A stretch of DNA of 40,281 nucleotides, from assembly GCF_014534645.1 (NCBI RefSeq), contig NZ_JACVQF010000167.1, positions 1-40,281 on the forward strand, given 5' to 3'. Under the pieces are notes generated by a model. The model was not told the DNA's origin and made no database searches. It was given only the letters and a program-made list of their open reading frames with translations. Of the stretch, positions 7,291-14,966 are shown one piece after another. A program made the position numbers and the translations under genes. Source of the DNA: Streptomyces griseicoloratus (GTDB lineage: Bacteria; Actinomycetota; Actinomycetes; Streptomycetales; Streptomycetaceae). How positions within the stretch are numbered: the stretch's first letter is position 1; each line of letters opens with the position of its first letter.

Positions 7291-8529
7291 TCAGTCCGCT
7301 TCCTCGCCCTGGATGCCCAGGCCGGGCAGCAGGCCCGGGAGGAGCGGGGGCAGCGTGACGTCCGGCTCGGGGGGTGTCGTCTCGTCGTCCGCGGACGGTG
7401 AGGCGCTGCCGCTGTCCTGCGGCGGGTCCAGCAGGCCACCGGTGCCGCCGCCGAGCAGGCCCTCGTCGTCGCTGTCGGAGTCCGCCGACTCGCTGGGGCC
7501 GCGGCTGTCGGTGCGGCCGTCGGCCGAGTCGGCGCTGCCGGTGCTGGGGGCCGGCGAACGCCCGGTACCGGAGGCGCCGGACGGCGACGACTCGTCGGAG
7601 CCGCGCTGCCGGTCGTCGTCGCCTTCGTCCTCGGCCGGCGGCTGCGGCAGCAGGGAGCGCAGGGGGGCGACGTCCTGCTCTATGGCGTCGAACACGGACG
7701 ACACCTGCTCGCTCACGTCGCCGAGCTGCACGGGCAGCCGCTCGCGCAGCGCGCCCCAGGTGTCCTGGTGGGAGCGCGAGAAGGCGGAGAGGGCCTGCAT
7801 GGGGCCCAGGGAGTCGGGATCGCGGGCGTAGGCCGCGCTGAGCAGGCGGTGGCCCTCGGACGCGTCGTGCCGCATGCCGGACAGGGCGCGGCGGATCTCG
7901 CCGAGGGACTCGTGGTCGAGGTGGCCGCTGCGGCCGCGCTCCATCAGCCGGCGTGCTTCGCTGAGCCGGGTCGACGCCAGGTCGAGGTAGGCCCGGCCGC
8001 GCTCGTCGTCCCCGTCGGCGAGGCCGAGCCTGAAGTCCTCGATCCCGCGTTTGAGTCCGTAGAGCGAGTCACCGGGCAGGGCGTCCGAACTGGCTGCGGC
8101 GACTCCGCCGAGGGCGCCCGCGGCGACACCGACGCTCAGTCCGCCCGCGGTGAGGCCCTTGGCCAGCCGTGTCCGCGGGCGGAACCTCTTCAGCGGGGCC
8201 GCCCGGTGTGCGCCACGGGCACGGCGCTGCTCGGGTACCGCGGGGTCCGACGCCTCGCCGCCCGCGGAGCCCTCCTGCAGCATGGCCTCGAACGCGGCCA
8301 CCAGCCGGGCCCGCTGGACGACCTTGACCTCGGGGTCCAGCTCGGGCCGGGGCAGCGTCTCCAGGCCGGCGGCAAGGCTCAGCAGACGCCCTTGCTCGGT
8401 CTGTTCCGCGGCGGCCCGGGCCGGTGCCGGTCCTTCGGACTGCTCGGCCGCCGCGCCCGGATCGGACTGCTCCTGCAGAGCCTGGGCGAAGGCGTTCGCC
8501 CGCCGGTGCGCCGATACGTTCGCGATCAC
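7291..8529 (-). CDS. rsbN: Anti-sigma factor RsbN (DUF5667 protein)
   Basis: A membrane protein of 412 residues lying directly downstream of bldN. In S. venezuelae the gene in this position encodes RsbN, which binds and inhibits sigma BldN. Residues 1-120 are cytoplasmic and would hold the sigma-binding part (helical HRRANAFAQALQEQ at 8-21, and 44-87). One membrane helix spans about 124-146. DUF5667 follows (SSDALPGDSLYGLKRGIEDF, helical to about residue 270), then an acidic Ser/Asp/Gly-rich tail outside the cell. Start choice: AGGAGG touches the first GTG (8538) but lies seven bases before the second GTG (8529), so the second is preferred and the protein begins VIANVSAHRR read as Met. Co-transcription with bldN is likely because they are tandem, although 240 bases separate them. 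Confidence 0.87.
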   Translation of the reverse strand: MIANVSAHRRANAFAQALQEQSDPGAAAEQSEGPAPARAAAEQTEQGRLLSLAAGLETLPRPELDPEVKVVQRARLVAAFEAMLQEGSAGGEASDPAVPEQRRARGAHRAAPLKRFRPRTRLAKGLTAGGLSVGVAAGALGGVAAASSDALPGDSLYGLKRGIEDFRLGLADGDDERGRAYLDLASTRLSEARRLMERGRSGHLDHESLGEIRRALSGMRHDASEGHRLLSAAYARDPDSLGPMQALSAFSRSHQDTWGALRERLPVQLGDVSEQVSSVFDAIEQDVAPLRSLLPQPPAEDEGDDDRQRGSDESSPSGASGTGRSPAPSTGSADSADGRTDSRGPSESADSDSDDEGLLGGGTGGLLDPPQDSGSASPSADDETTPPEPDVTLPPLLPGLLPGLGIQGEEAD

Positions 8530-8769
8530 TGGCGGCACCTCCTCTCGTCATGACGGTCGACTCCCCAGGGGGTCCTGAGGGTTGCACGCCCTGACCGCAT
8601 CCACACGATCGTGTGACCGGAGTCGGCCGGGGAGTGACCACAGGGAGCCTGTATCCCGCACAACGAGTGGCGCGGCACTTGGGTTACGGACGGCGGAGCG
8701 GCGGACCGCGGAGTCAACGGACTTTCACCAACGGTGACTTGAGGGTTGCGGAGGGTCGTGGCGCCCGAC

Positions 8770-9552
8770 TCAGCGTGCGTCGTCGGGCAGCAGGCGGGCG
8801 AGGGTCCGGACGGCCCGGTACTGGAGGGTCTTGATGGCGCCCTCGTTCTTGCCCATGACGCGGGCGGTCTCGGCGACGGAGAGGCCCTGCAGGAAGCGCA
8901 GGGTCACGCACTCCTGCTGCTGCGGGTTGAGCCGTCGTACGGCGTCGAGCAGGGCGGCGTTGGAGAGGGATTCGAGGACGGAGTCCTCGGGGGAGCGCTC
9001 GACCTCGTTGGCGTCGAGCATCTCGCCGGTGGTGACCTCCAGGCGGAAGCGGCTGGACTTGAAGTGGTCGGCGACGAGGTTGCGGGCGATGGTCACGAGC
9101 CAGGCGCCGAAGTCGCGGCCCTGCCAGGTGAAGGTGCCGATGCGCCTGAGGGCCCGCAGAAAGGTCTCGCTCGTGAGGTCCTCGGCGGTCGCCTTGCCGC
9201 CCACGCGGTAGTAGATGTAGCGGTACACGGTGTCGCTGTACTGGTCGTAGAGCCGTCCGAACGCGTCGGCCTCGCCGGCCTGGGCGCGCTCCACCAGGTC
9301 CATCATCCGGGCGCTGTCGCTGTCCGCGGCAGGGCGACGGGTGGTGGCGGCCCCGGTCGGCCTGCCGCGTCTGCCGACGGCGGCGCCGCTCTCGGCGAGT
9401 GCGTAGCACGGGCCGGCGGGGGCGGTGGCTGCGGCGAGGGCGGGGACGGCGTACGCGGTGGGGACGACACCGCGCAGCAGGTCTTGGACCGTTTTGACCG
9501 TTGCGCGCAGCGTAGCCAGGCCCGAGGCGTCAACCCCGACGTGTGGGTACAC
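8770..9552 (-). CDS. bldN: Developmental ECF sigma factor BldN (with pro-sequence)
   Basis: A 260-residue ECF sigma factor. Region 2 spans about 86-170 (AFGRLYDQYSDTVYRYIYYR, then TSETFLRALRRIGTF and WLVTIARNLVADHFK) and region 4 about 200-255 (LNPQQQECVTLRFLQGLSV, AETARVMGKNEGAIKTLQYRA). The first 83 residues precede region 2 and match the N-terminal extension that Streptomyces removes by proteolysis to activate sigma BldN. The active sigma factor drives chaplin, rodlin and bldM genes for aerial hyphae. The GTG start gives the conserved MYPHVGVDASGLATLRATV. The upstream 327-base region is long, as expected for a regulated developmental promoter. rsbN follows on the same strand. Confidence 0.95.
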   Translation of the reverse strand: MYPHVGVDASGLATLRATVKTVQDLLRGVVPTAYAVPALAAATAPAGPCYALAESGAAVGRRGRPTGAATTRRPAADSDSARMMDLVERAQAGEADAFGRLYDQYSDTVYRYIYYRVGGKATAEDLTSETFLRALRRIGTFTWQGRDFGAWLVTIARNLVADHFKSSRFRLEVTTGEMLDANEVERSPEDSVLESLSNAALLDAVRRLNPQQQECVTLRFLQGLSVAETARVMGKNEGAIKTLQYRAVRTLARLLPDDAR

Positions 9553-9879
9553 GGGACTCCCAGAGGCAGAGCTTCCATCACGTGCAGTGCGGGACCGTTC
9601 ACCCGTCGTGGCGACGGAGGGGTACCGGTTTGCGTCTGAGGAGAATAACGCTTCGTACAGGCTCTGCTACGCCCAGTTGCTCAAATCATCGATTACGTCG
9701 CTTCTGTATCCGATTGACGCCCGTCCGGGTGCCGCTTGGTGATCGCTGGTTGACCGGAACGGTTCGGATTCCGGGTGACTACAGAGCGTGTTGTGGCCGA
9801 TGTGAGAGAAGGGGACTGCCGACGGCCCCGCGGGGGTACGTCAGATGGATTGGCCGGTGCGATGGGCCGTCGCCGTGTG
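9553..9879 (-). promoter_or_regulatory. Upstream region of bldN
   Basis: A 327-base stretch without a convincing gene, and the most AT-rich part of this neighbourhood around 9640-9720. BldD is known to repress bldN in S. coelicolor. On the minus strand two TCACC half-sites occur (complement of GGTGA at 9738-9742 and 9774-9778), but neither has a clear AGTGA partner, so I do not assign a BldD site. I cannot place a -35/-10 pair with confidence. Confidence 0.4.
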
Positions 9880-10803
9880 TCAGCGGCGGCGGCGGTGCAG
9901 GGCGATGGCCGCGGCCGTGCCGCCGGCCACCGCGCCGACGCCGGCCGCCGCGGGGATGCCGACCTTGGCCGCCTTGCGGCCCGTGCGGTAGTCGCGCAGG
10001 CGCCAGTCCAGTTCCCGGGCGTGTTTGCGCAGTTTCGCGTCGGGATTGATCGCGTACGGATGGCCGACCAGCGACAGCATCGGGATGTCGTTGTGGGAGT
10101 CGCTGTACGCGGCGCAGCGGGACAGGTCCAGGCCCTCCGCCGCCGCGAGCGCCCGGACCGCCTCGGCCTTCGCCGGGCCGTGCAGGGGCTCGCCGACCAG
10201 TTTGCCGGTGTAGACGCCGCCGATCGACTCGGCCACCGTGCCCAGCGCGCCGGTCAGGCCCAGGCGGCGGGCGATCACCTGGGCGATCTCCACCGGGGCC
10301 GCCGTGACCAGCCACACCCGCTGCCCGGCGTCGAGGTGGGCCTGGGCCAGGGCCCGCGTCCCCGGCCAGATGCGCTCGGCCATGTACTCGTCGTAGATCT
10401 CCTCGCCGATCGACTTCAGCTCGGAGACGCGGTGGCCCTTGACGATCGACAGCGCCGAGTCGCGGGCGTCCTGCATGTGCTCCGGGTCCTCGATGCCGGC
10501 GAGCCGGAACCACGCCTGCTGCCACGCGAACCGGGCGAGGTCGCGGGTCTCGAAGAACTTCCGCTTGTACAGGCCCCGGCCGAAGTGGAACAGGGCGGCG
10601 CCCTGCATCACTGTGTTGTCGAGGTCGAAGAACGCCGCTGCCCTGTCGTCGCCGGGGACCGGGAACTGTGGTTCCTCGCCGGGGGCGGCGGCGGGAGCCT
10701 CCTGGGTGGACTTGCGGGCGGCCTCCGCCGAGGCCTCGCCTGCCAACACGCTCCGCGCCGTGGCGGAGCGCCTACGGGGGGTGAGCCATCCGAGAGCGGC
10801 CAT
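9880..10803 (-). CDS. SerB-like HAD-IB phosphatase with a C-terminal membrane helix
   Basis: A 307-residue HAD subfamily IB hydrolase. Motif I is AAFFDLDNTVMQG near residue 60 (DLDNT, nucleophile and acid/base Asp). Motif II is LVTAAP, motif III the Lys in HGPAKAEAVRA, and motif IV YSDSHNDIPML. It resembles phosphoserine phosphatase SerB and the M. tuberculosis serB1 gene in the same neighbourhood; the natural substrate is not proven. The last 25 residues (GIPAAAGVGAVAGGTAAAIAL then RRRR) form a probable tail anchor, which is unusual for a plain serine biosynthesis enzyme. I chose ATG 10803 (MAALGWLTPRRR); ATG 10815 is a possible alternative. It is divergent from the glutaredoxin gene. Confidence 0.8.
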   Translation of the reverse strand: MAALGWLTPRRRSATARSVLAGEASAEAARKSTQEAPAAAPGEEPQFPVPGDDRAAAFFDLDNTVMQGAALFHFGRGLYKRKFFETRDLARFAWQQAWFRLAGIEDPEHMQDARDSALSIVKGHRVSELKSIGEEIYDEYMAERIWPGTRALAQAHLDAGQRVWLVTAAPVEIAQVIARRLGLTGALGTVAESIGGVYTGKLVGEPLHGPAKAEAVRALAAAEGLDLSRCAAYSDSHNDIPMLSLVGHPYAINPDAKLRKHARELDWRLRDYRTGRKAAKVGIPAAAGVGAVAGGTAAAIALHRRRR

Positions 10804-10986
10804 GACCGTGAGCATAGCCAGTTTGTTCGGGTGTTCCGGAGTCGAGAGGTTCGGTCGCTGTGAACTCTGCGCGACCGTGCCGTTAAGGAACCGGCGCGCC
10901 GGGCGCGTCCGCGCGCCGGCCCGGCCGGCCGTCCGGGCGTCGCCGGGGGCCTCGCGCCGGCCCTCGCCCGCGGGAGAATGGCCGGC

Positions 10987-11283
10987 ATGACCCCCTTGTT
11001 CCGCAGAACGAACCCGCAGCCCCCGCATCACCCCGAGGATCATCTCGTCACCCTCATCCGCAAACCCGGCTGTCACCTGTGTGATGACGCACAAACCGTC
11101 GTCGAGAAGGTGTGTGCCGACCTCGGCGTCCCCTGGGAGCAGAAGGACATCACCGAGGACCGCGAACTCCACGACCAGTACTGGGAGCAGATCCCCGTCG
11201 TGCTGGTCGACGGCAGGCAGCACACCTTCTGGCGTGTGAACGAGGAACGGCTGCGCAGGGCACTGACCGAGCAGTCCAAGTAG
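10987..11283 (+). CDS. Glutaredoxin-family protein
   Basis: A 98-residue thioredoxin-fold protein (DUF836/glutaredoxin-like). The redox motif CHLCDDA gives a CxxC pair after the first strand VTLIRKPG. The cis-proline loop is QIPVVLVDGRQ and helix 4 is RVNEERLRRAL. It likely exchanges thiols with mycothiol or proteins. It corresponds to Rv0508 just before hemA in M. tuberculosis. Two in-frame ATGs exist, at 10978 and 10987. GAGAAT ends seven bases before the second, so a leaderless start at 10987 is preferred; the first would have a Shine-Dalgarno only one base away. The rex gene follows after its own promoter region. Confidence 0.8.
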   Translation: MTPLFRRTNPQPPHHPEDHLVTLIRKPGCHLCDDAQTVVEKVCADLGVPWEQKDITEDRELHDQYWEQIPVVLVDGRQHTFWRVNEERLRRALTEQSK

Positions 11284-11460
11284 TCCGGATGGTCGCTTAG
11301 GATCGATGGCGACTTGGTCTCGGGGGCGTTGATCGTGAGGAGCGTGTACGGCTTTGCCCCCAATGAGAGAGGAACGCGTGTGCGTGTGCGCCGGTTCCCT
11401 GTTCGAGCGCCGGGGGCGCGTGAGCCCGGTCACGTTGGCCGGGCAAATCGGACACCATCT

Positions 11461-11478
11461 TTGTGCACGCGTTCACAA
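11461..11478 (+). promoter_or_regulatory. Rex operator (ROP) overlapping the rex promoter
   Basis: TTGTGCACGCGTTCACAA is an almost perfect match to the Streptomyces Rex operator TGTGAACGCNTTCACA; one half-site carries C for A. The first six bases, TTGTGC, can serve as the -35 of a promoter with TAGCCT at 11484-11489 (17-base spacer). Rex bound here would block RNA polymerase when NAD+ is high and release when NADH rises. Transcription would start near 11496, about 62 bases before the rex start codon. Confidence 0.92.
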
Positions 11479-11557
11479 AGACATAGCCTGCATTCGACGG
11501 GGCGGTCATGTAGGGACGTATGACCGCCTACAGCCCCGCTCTACCCGCAGGAGCACC

Positions 11558-12316
11558 GTGGCAACTGGCCGAACACACCGACCGGCGACCCGCAGCCGAG
11601 GGATTCCCGAGGCCACCGTCGCCAGGCTTCCGCTGTACCTCCGAGCACTCACCGCACTGTCGGAGCGCTCGGTCCCCACGGTCTCCTCCGAGGAGCTGGC
11701 GGCCGCGGCGGGAGTCAACTCCGCGAAGCTGCGCAAGGACTTCTCCTACCTCGGTTCCTACGGGACCCGGGGCGTCGGCTACGACGTCGAGTATCTCGTC
11801 TACCAGATCTCCCGCGAACTGGGCCTCACCCAGGACTGGCCGGTCGTGATCGTCGGTATCGGCAACCTCGGTGCCGCGCTCGCCAACTACGGCGGTTTCG
11901 CCTCGCGTGGCTTCCGGGTCGCGGCGCTCATCGACGCCGACCCCGGCATGGCCGGCAAGCCCGTCGCGGGCATCCCGGTGCAGCACACCGACGAGCTCGA
12001 GAAGATCATCCAGGACAACGGCGTCTCCATCGGCGTCATCGCGACGCCCGCCGGTGCCGCCCAGCAGGTCTGCGATCGGCTCGTGGCTGCCGGCGTCACC
12101 TCCATCCTGAACTTCGCGCCGACCGTGCTGAACGTGCCCGAGGGCGTCGACGTGCGCAAGGTCGACCTCTCCATCGAGCTGCAGATCCTCGCCTTCCACG
12201 AGCAGCGCAAGGCCGGCGAGGAGGCCGCGGCCGAGGCCGCCGTCCCCGCCGCCGCCCGCAAGGAGTCCACCGACCAGGGACCCGACGGGGACGTCCCCGC
12301 CGTGATGCCGGCATGA
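11558..12316 (+). CDS. rex: Redox-sensing transcriptional repressor Rex
   Basis: A 252-residue repressor that reads the NADH/NAD+ ratio. The winged helix is at about 15-85 (ATVARLPLYLRALTALSE, then AAGVNSAKLRKDFSYLGSYG with the recognition helix). The Rossmann NAD(H) domain starts with VVIVGIGNLGAALANYGG, GxGNLG at 100-105, and continues through IDADP and GVIATPAGAAQQV. The C-terminal domain-swap helix is LSIELQILAFHEQRK. The start is GTG with CAGGAG about four to nine bases upstream. It is the first gene of a tightly coupled operon: its stop overlaps the hemA ATG as ATGA. In S. coelicolor Rex represses cytochrome bd, nuo and its own operon. Confidence 0.97.
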   Translation: MATGRTHRPATRSRGIPEATVARLPLYLRALTALSERSVPTVSSEELAAAAGVNSAKLRKDFSYLGSYGTRGVGYDVEYLVYQISRELGLTQDWPVVIVGIGNLGAALANYGGFASRGFRVAALIDADPGMAGKPVAGIPVQHTDELEKIIQDNGVSIGVIATPAGAAQQVCDRLVAAGVTSILNFAPTVLNVPEGVDVRKVDLSIELQILAFHEQRKAGEEAAAEAAVPAAARKESTDQGPDGDVPAVMPA

Positions 12317-14010
12317 GTCTCCTCGTCGTCGGACTGAGCCACCGCAGCGCCCCGGTCAGCGTCCTGGAGCGGGCCTCCCTCAGCGTGGACGCCCAGCTCA
12401 AGCTGCTCCAGGACACCGTCGCCGCCGAGCCGGCCACCGAGGCCGCGCTGCTCGCCACCTGCAACCGCATCGAGCTGTACGCCGACGTGGACAAGTTCCA
12501 CGCCGGTGTCGCCGAGCTGTCCACGCTGCTGGCCCAGCACAGCGGGGTCGCCCTGGAGGAGCTCACCCCTTATCTCTACGTGCACTACGAGGACCGGGCG
12601 GTCCACCACCTGTTCTCGGTGGCCTGCGGCCTGGACTCGATGGTCGTCGGCGAGGGCCAGATCCTCGGCCAGATCAAGGACTCCCTGGCCAGGGCCCAGG
12701 ACCTGCACACCGCGGGCCGCCTGCTGAACGACCTGTTCCAGCAGGCGCTGCGGGTCGGCAAGCGCGCCCACTCCGAGACGGGCATCGACCGCGCCGGGCA
12801 GTCCCTGGTCACCTTCGGCCTGGAGCAGCTGGCCGCGGGCGGCGACGTCCAGCAGTGGGCCCGGGGCAAGAAGGCCCTGGTCATCGGCGCCGGTTCGATG
12901 TCCTCGCTGGCCGCCGCGACGCTGGCGCGGGCCGGGGTCGCCGAGGTCGTCGTCGCCAACCGCACCTTCGAGCGCGCCGAACGCCTCGCGCAGATCCTCA
13001 CCGACGGGGACGACACGGACGTGGTGGCCCGCGCGGTGCCGATGGACGCCGTACCGGCCGAGCTGACACGTGCCGACGTGGCCGTCTCCTGCACCGGCGC
13101 GACCGGCCTCGTCCTCACCGCCGACGCCGTCGCCACGGCCGTTGAGGGGCGCACCGGGGAGCCGGTCGCGGAGATCGACGACCGCCCCCGGGACACCGGG
13201 GCGCCGCTGCCGCCGACGAGCGTCGGCACCGAGGACGGCTGCCCGCTCGACCTGTCGGCCGTGCCCTCCGGCTTCTCCGTCATGGGGGAGGCCGCCGTGG
13301 CCGGCATGGACGCGGCGACGCTGGAGCAGCACGCGGCCTGGGTCGCCGGCGGCACGGCCGTGGACCGGCCGCGCGAGTCCGGGCGGCCCGGCGCCGAGGC
13401 GGACGCCGAGCTGATCACCGCGCTCGCCGCCACCGCGGCCACCGCCGGACGCATCCCCGAGCGGCGCCGGCCCGAGCCGGTCGCCGAGGTGCCGCGCCCG
13501 CAGCCCGTGCTGTTCCTGCTCGACCTCGCCATGCCGCGCGACATCGACGCGGCCGTGCACCGGCTGGCCGGGGTGCGCCTGGTGGACATCGAGTCGCTCG
13601 CCGAGGCCTCGGCCGACGCGCCGATGGCCTCCGACGTCGACCAGGTCCGGCGGATCGTCGCCGACGAGGTGGCCGCCTTCGGCGCCGCCCAGCGGGCCGC
13701 GCACATCACGCCCACCGTCGTGGCCCTGCGCAGCATGGCCGCCGACGTCGTGGCCGGCGAGATCGCCCGGCTGGAGGGGCGGCTGCCCGGCCTGGACGAC
13801 AAGCACCGCGCCGAGATCACCCAGACCGTCAAGCGTGTGGTCGACAAGCTGCTGCACGCGCCGACGGTGCGGGTCAAGCAGCTCGCGGCCGAGCCCGGCG
13901 GCGCCGGGTACGCGGACGCACTGCGCACCCTGTTCGACCTCGACCCCGAGACGGTGGCCTCCGTCTCCCGCGCCGAGAACAGCACTGAGAAGAACCGAGG
14001 GCCGGCATGA
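12313..14010 (+). CDS. hemA: Glutamyl-tRNA reductase
   Basis: A 565-residue enzyme that makes glutamate-1-semialdehyde from glutamyl-tRNA with NADPH, the first committed step of C5-pathway heme synthesis. The catalytic cysteine is Cys50 in LLATCNRIELY. Other landmarks are SVACGLDSMVVGEGQILGQ near 105-122, the NADPH-binding LVIGAGSMSSLAA near 195, the conserved LFLLDLAMPRDID near 400, and the dimerization helix at the C-terminus. It is about 140 residues longer than the E. coli enzyme because of an Ala/Pro/Glu-rich insertion at about 275-395, between VSCTGA and the DLAMPRDID strand, as in other streptomycetes. Starts and stops overlap with rex and hemC by four bases, so translation is coupled. 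Confidence 0.96.
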   Translation: MSLLVVGLSHRSAPVSVLERASLSVDAQLKLLQDTVAAEPATEAALLATCNRIELYADVDKFHAGVAELSTLLAQHSGVALEELTPYLYVHYEDRAVHHLFSVACGLDSMVVGEGQILGQIKDSLARAQDLHTAGRLLNDLFQQALRVGKRAHSETGIDRAGQSLVTFGLEQLAAGGDVQQWARGKKALVIGAGSMSSLAAATLARAGVAEVVVANRTFERAERLAQILTDGDDTDVVARAVPMDAVPAELTRADVAVSCTGATGLVLTADAVATAVEGRTGEPVAEIDDRPRDTGAPLPPTSVGTEDGCPLDLSAVPSGFSVMGEAAVAGMDAATLEQHAAWVAGGTAVDRPRESGRPGAEADAELITALAATAATAGRIPERRRPEPVAEVPRPQPVLFLLDLAMPRDIDAAVHRLAGVRLVDIESLAEASADAPMASDVDQVRRIVADEVAAFGAAQRAAHITPTVVALRSMAADVVAGEIARLEGRLPGLDDKHRAEITQTVKRVVDKLLHAPTVRVKQLAAEPGGAGYADALRTLFDLDPETVASVSRAENSTEKNRGPA

Positions 14011-14966
14011 CTGAGAAGGCACTGAGGCTGGGGACCAGGCGCAGCAAGCTCGCCATGGCCCAGTCCGGGCAGGTGGCGGAGGCCGTGAGCCAGGTGACCG
14101 GTCGGCCCGTTGAGCTGGTCGAGATCACCACTTACGGCGACACCTCCCGTGAGCACCTGGCACGGATCGGCGGCTCCGGCGTGTTCGTGGCCGCGCTGCG
14201 CGAGGCACTGCTGCGTGGTGAGGTCGACTTCGCGGTTCATTCGCTGAAGGACCTCCCCACCCAGCCGCACGAGGGCCTGGTCCTGGCCGCCGTACCGGAG
14301 CGCGAGGACCCGCGGGACGTGATCGTCGCCCGGGACGCGCGGAAGTTCACCGACCTGCCGCGCGGGGCGCGCATCGGTACGGGGGCGCCGCGCCGCATGG
14401 CGCAGCTGAACGCGTACGCGCGCAGCCACGGGCTGGAGATCGAGACGGTCCCGATCCGGGGCAACGTCGACACGCGGATCGGATACGTCCGCAGCGGTGA
14501 GCTCGACGCCGTCGTGCTGGCCGCCGCCGGGCTGAACCGGGTCGGACTGGCCGACGAGGTGACCGACTTCCTGTCGGTCGACACGGTTCTGCCCGCCCCC
14601 GGCCAGGGGGCCCTCGCGATCGAGTGCGCCGCGGACGACGCGGACCTGATCGCCGCGCTCGGCGAGCTCGACGACCCGTTCACGCGGGTCGCCGTGACGG
14701 CCGAGCGGTCACTGCTCGCCGCCCTGGAGGCCGGTTGCAGCGCGCCCGTCGGGGCGCTGGCCGACCTTTTGGTTGACGGGCAGATTGTCAAGGAAATGCG
14801 CCTGCGGGGTGTCGTCGGTACGACCGACGGTGCCACGCTGGTGCAGCTGTCCACCACCGGTCCCGTGCCCGAGACGCACGAGGCGGCGCTGGCATTCGGT
14901 CGCGAACTCGCCACCGAGATGCTCGCCCAGGGCGCGGCCGGTCTGATGGGGGAGCGAGCACATTGA
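14007..14966 (+). CDS. hemC: Porphobilinogen deaminase (hydroxymethylbilane synthase)
   Basis: A 319-residue enzyme that joins four porphobilinogens into hydroxymethylbilane. It begins LRLGTRRSKLAMAQSGQV. The catalytic Asp82 is in HSLKDLPT, and the arginine-rich substrate loops include TGAPRR and IRGNVDTR. Cys244 in EAGCSAPVGA carries the dipyrromethane cofactor. It overlaps hemA (ATGA) and hemD (TTGA) by four bases each, a translationally coupled operon. Confidence 0.97.
   Translation: MTEKALRLGTRRSKLAMAQSGQVAEAVSQVTGRPVELVEITTYGDTSREHLARIGGSGVFVAALREALLRGEVDFAVHSLKDLPTQPHEGLVLAAVPEREDPRDVIVARDARKFTDLPRGARIGTGAPRRMAQLNAYARSHGLEIETVPIRGNVDTRIGYVRSGELDAVVLAAAGLNRVGLADEVTDFLSVDTVLPAPGQGALAIECAADDADLIAALGELDDPFTRVAVTAERSLLAALEAGCSAPVGALADLLVDGQIVKEMRLRGVVGTTDGATLVQLSTTGPVPETHEAALAFGRELATEMLAQGAAGLMGERAH

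Noticed and set aside
9738-9789. Possible BldD box upstream of bldN (TCACC half-sites, and ACGCTCTGT resembling the core of the 15-bp palindrome at 9781-9789)
   Set aside because: Flanking symmetry positions do not match and no full half-site pair exists, so it is not claimed as a site.
10804-10986. Extremely GC-rich inverted repeats between the SerB-like and glutaredoxin genes
   Set aside because: Repeats of GGCGCGCC type arise easily in such sequence, and no single dyad stands out.
11354-11557. Open frame upstream of and in phase with rex, which would lengthen Rex by 68 residues
   Set aside because: It would cross the Rex operator and promoter; Rex proteins begin at MATGRTHRPAT, preceded by a good Shine-Dalgarno.
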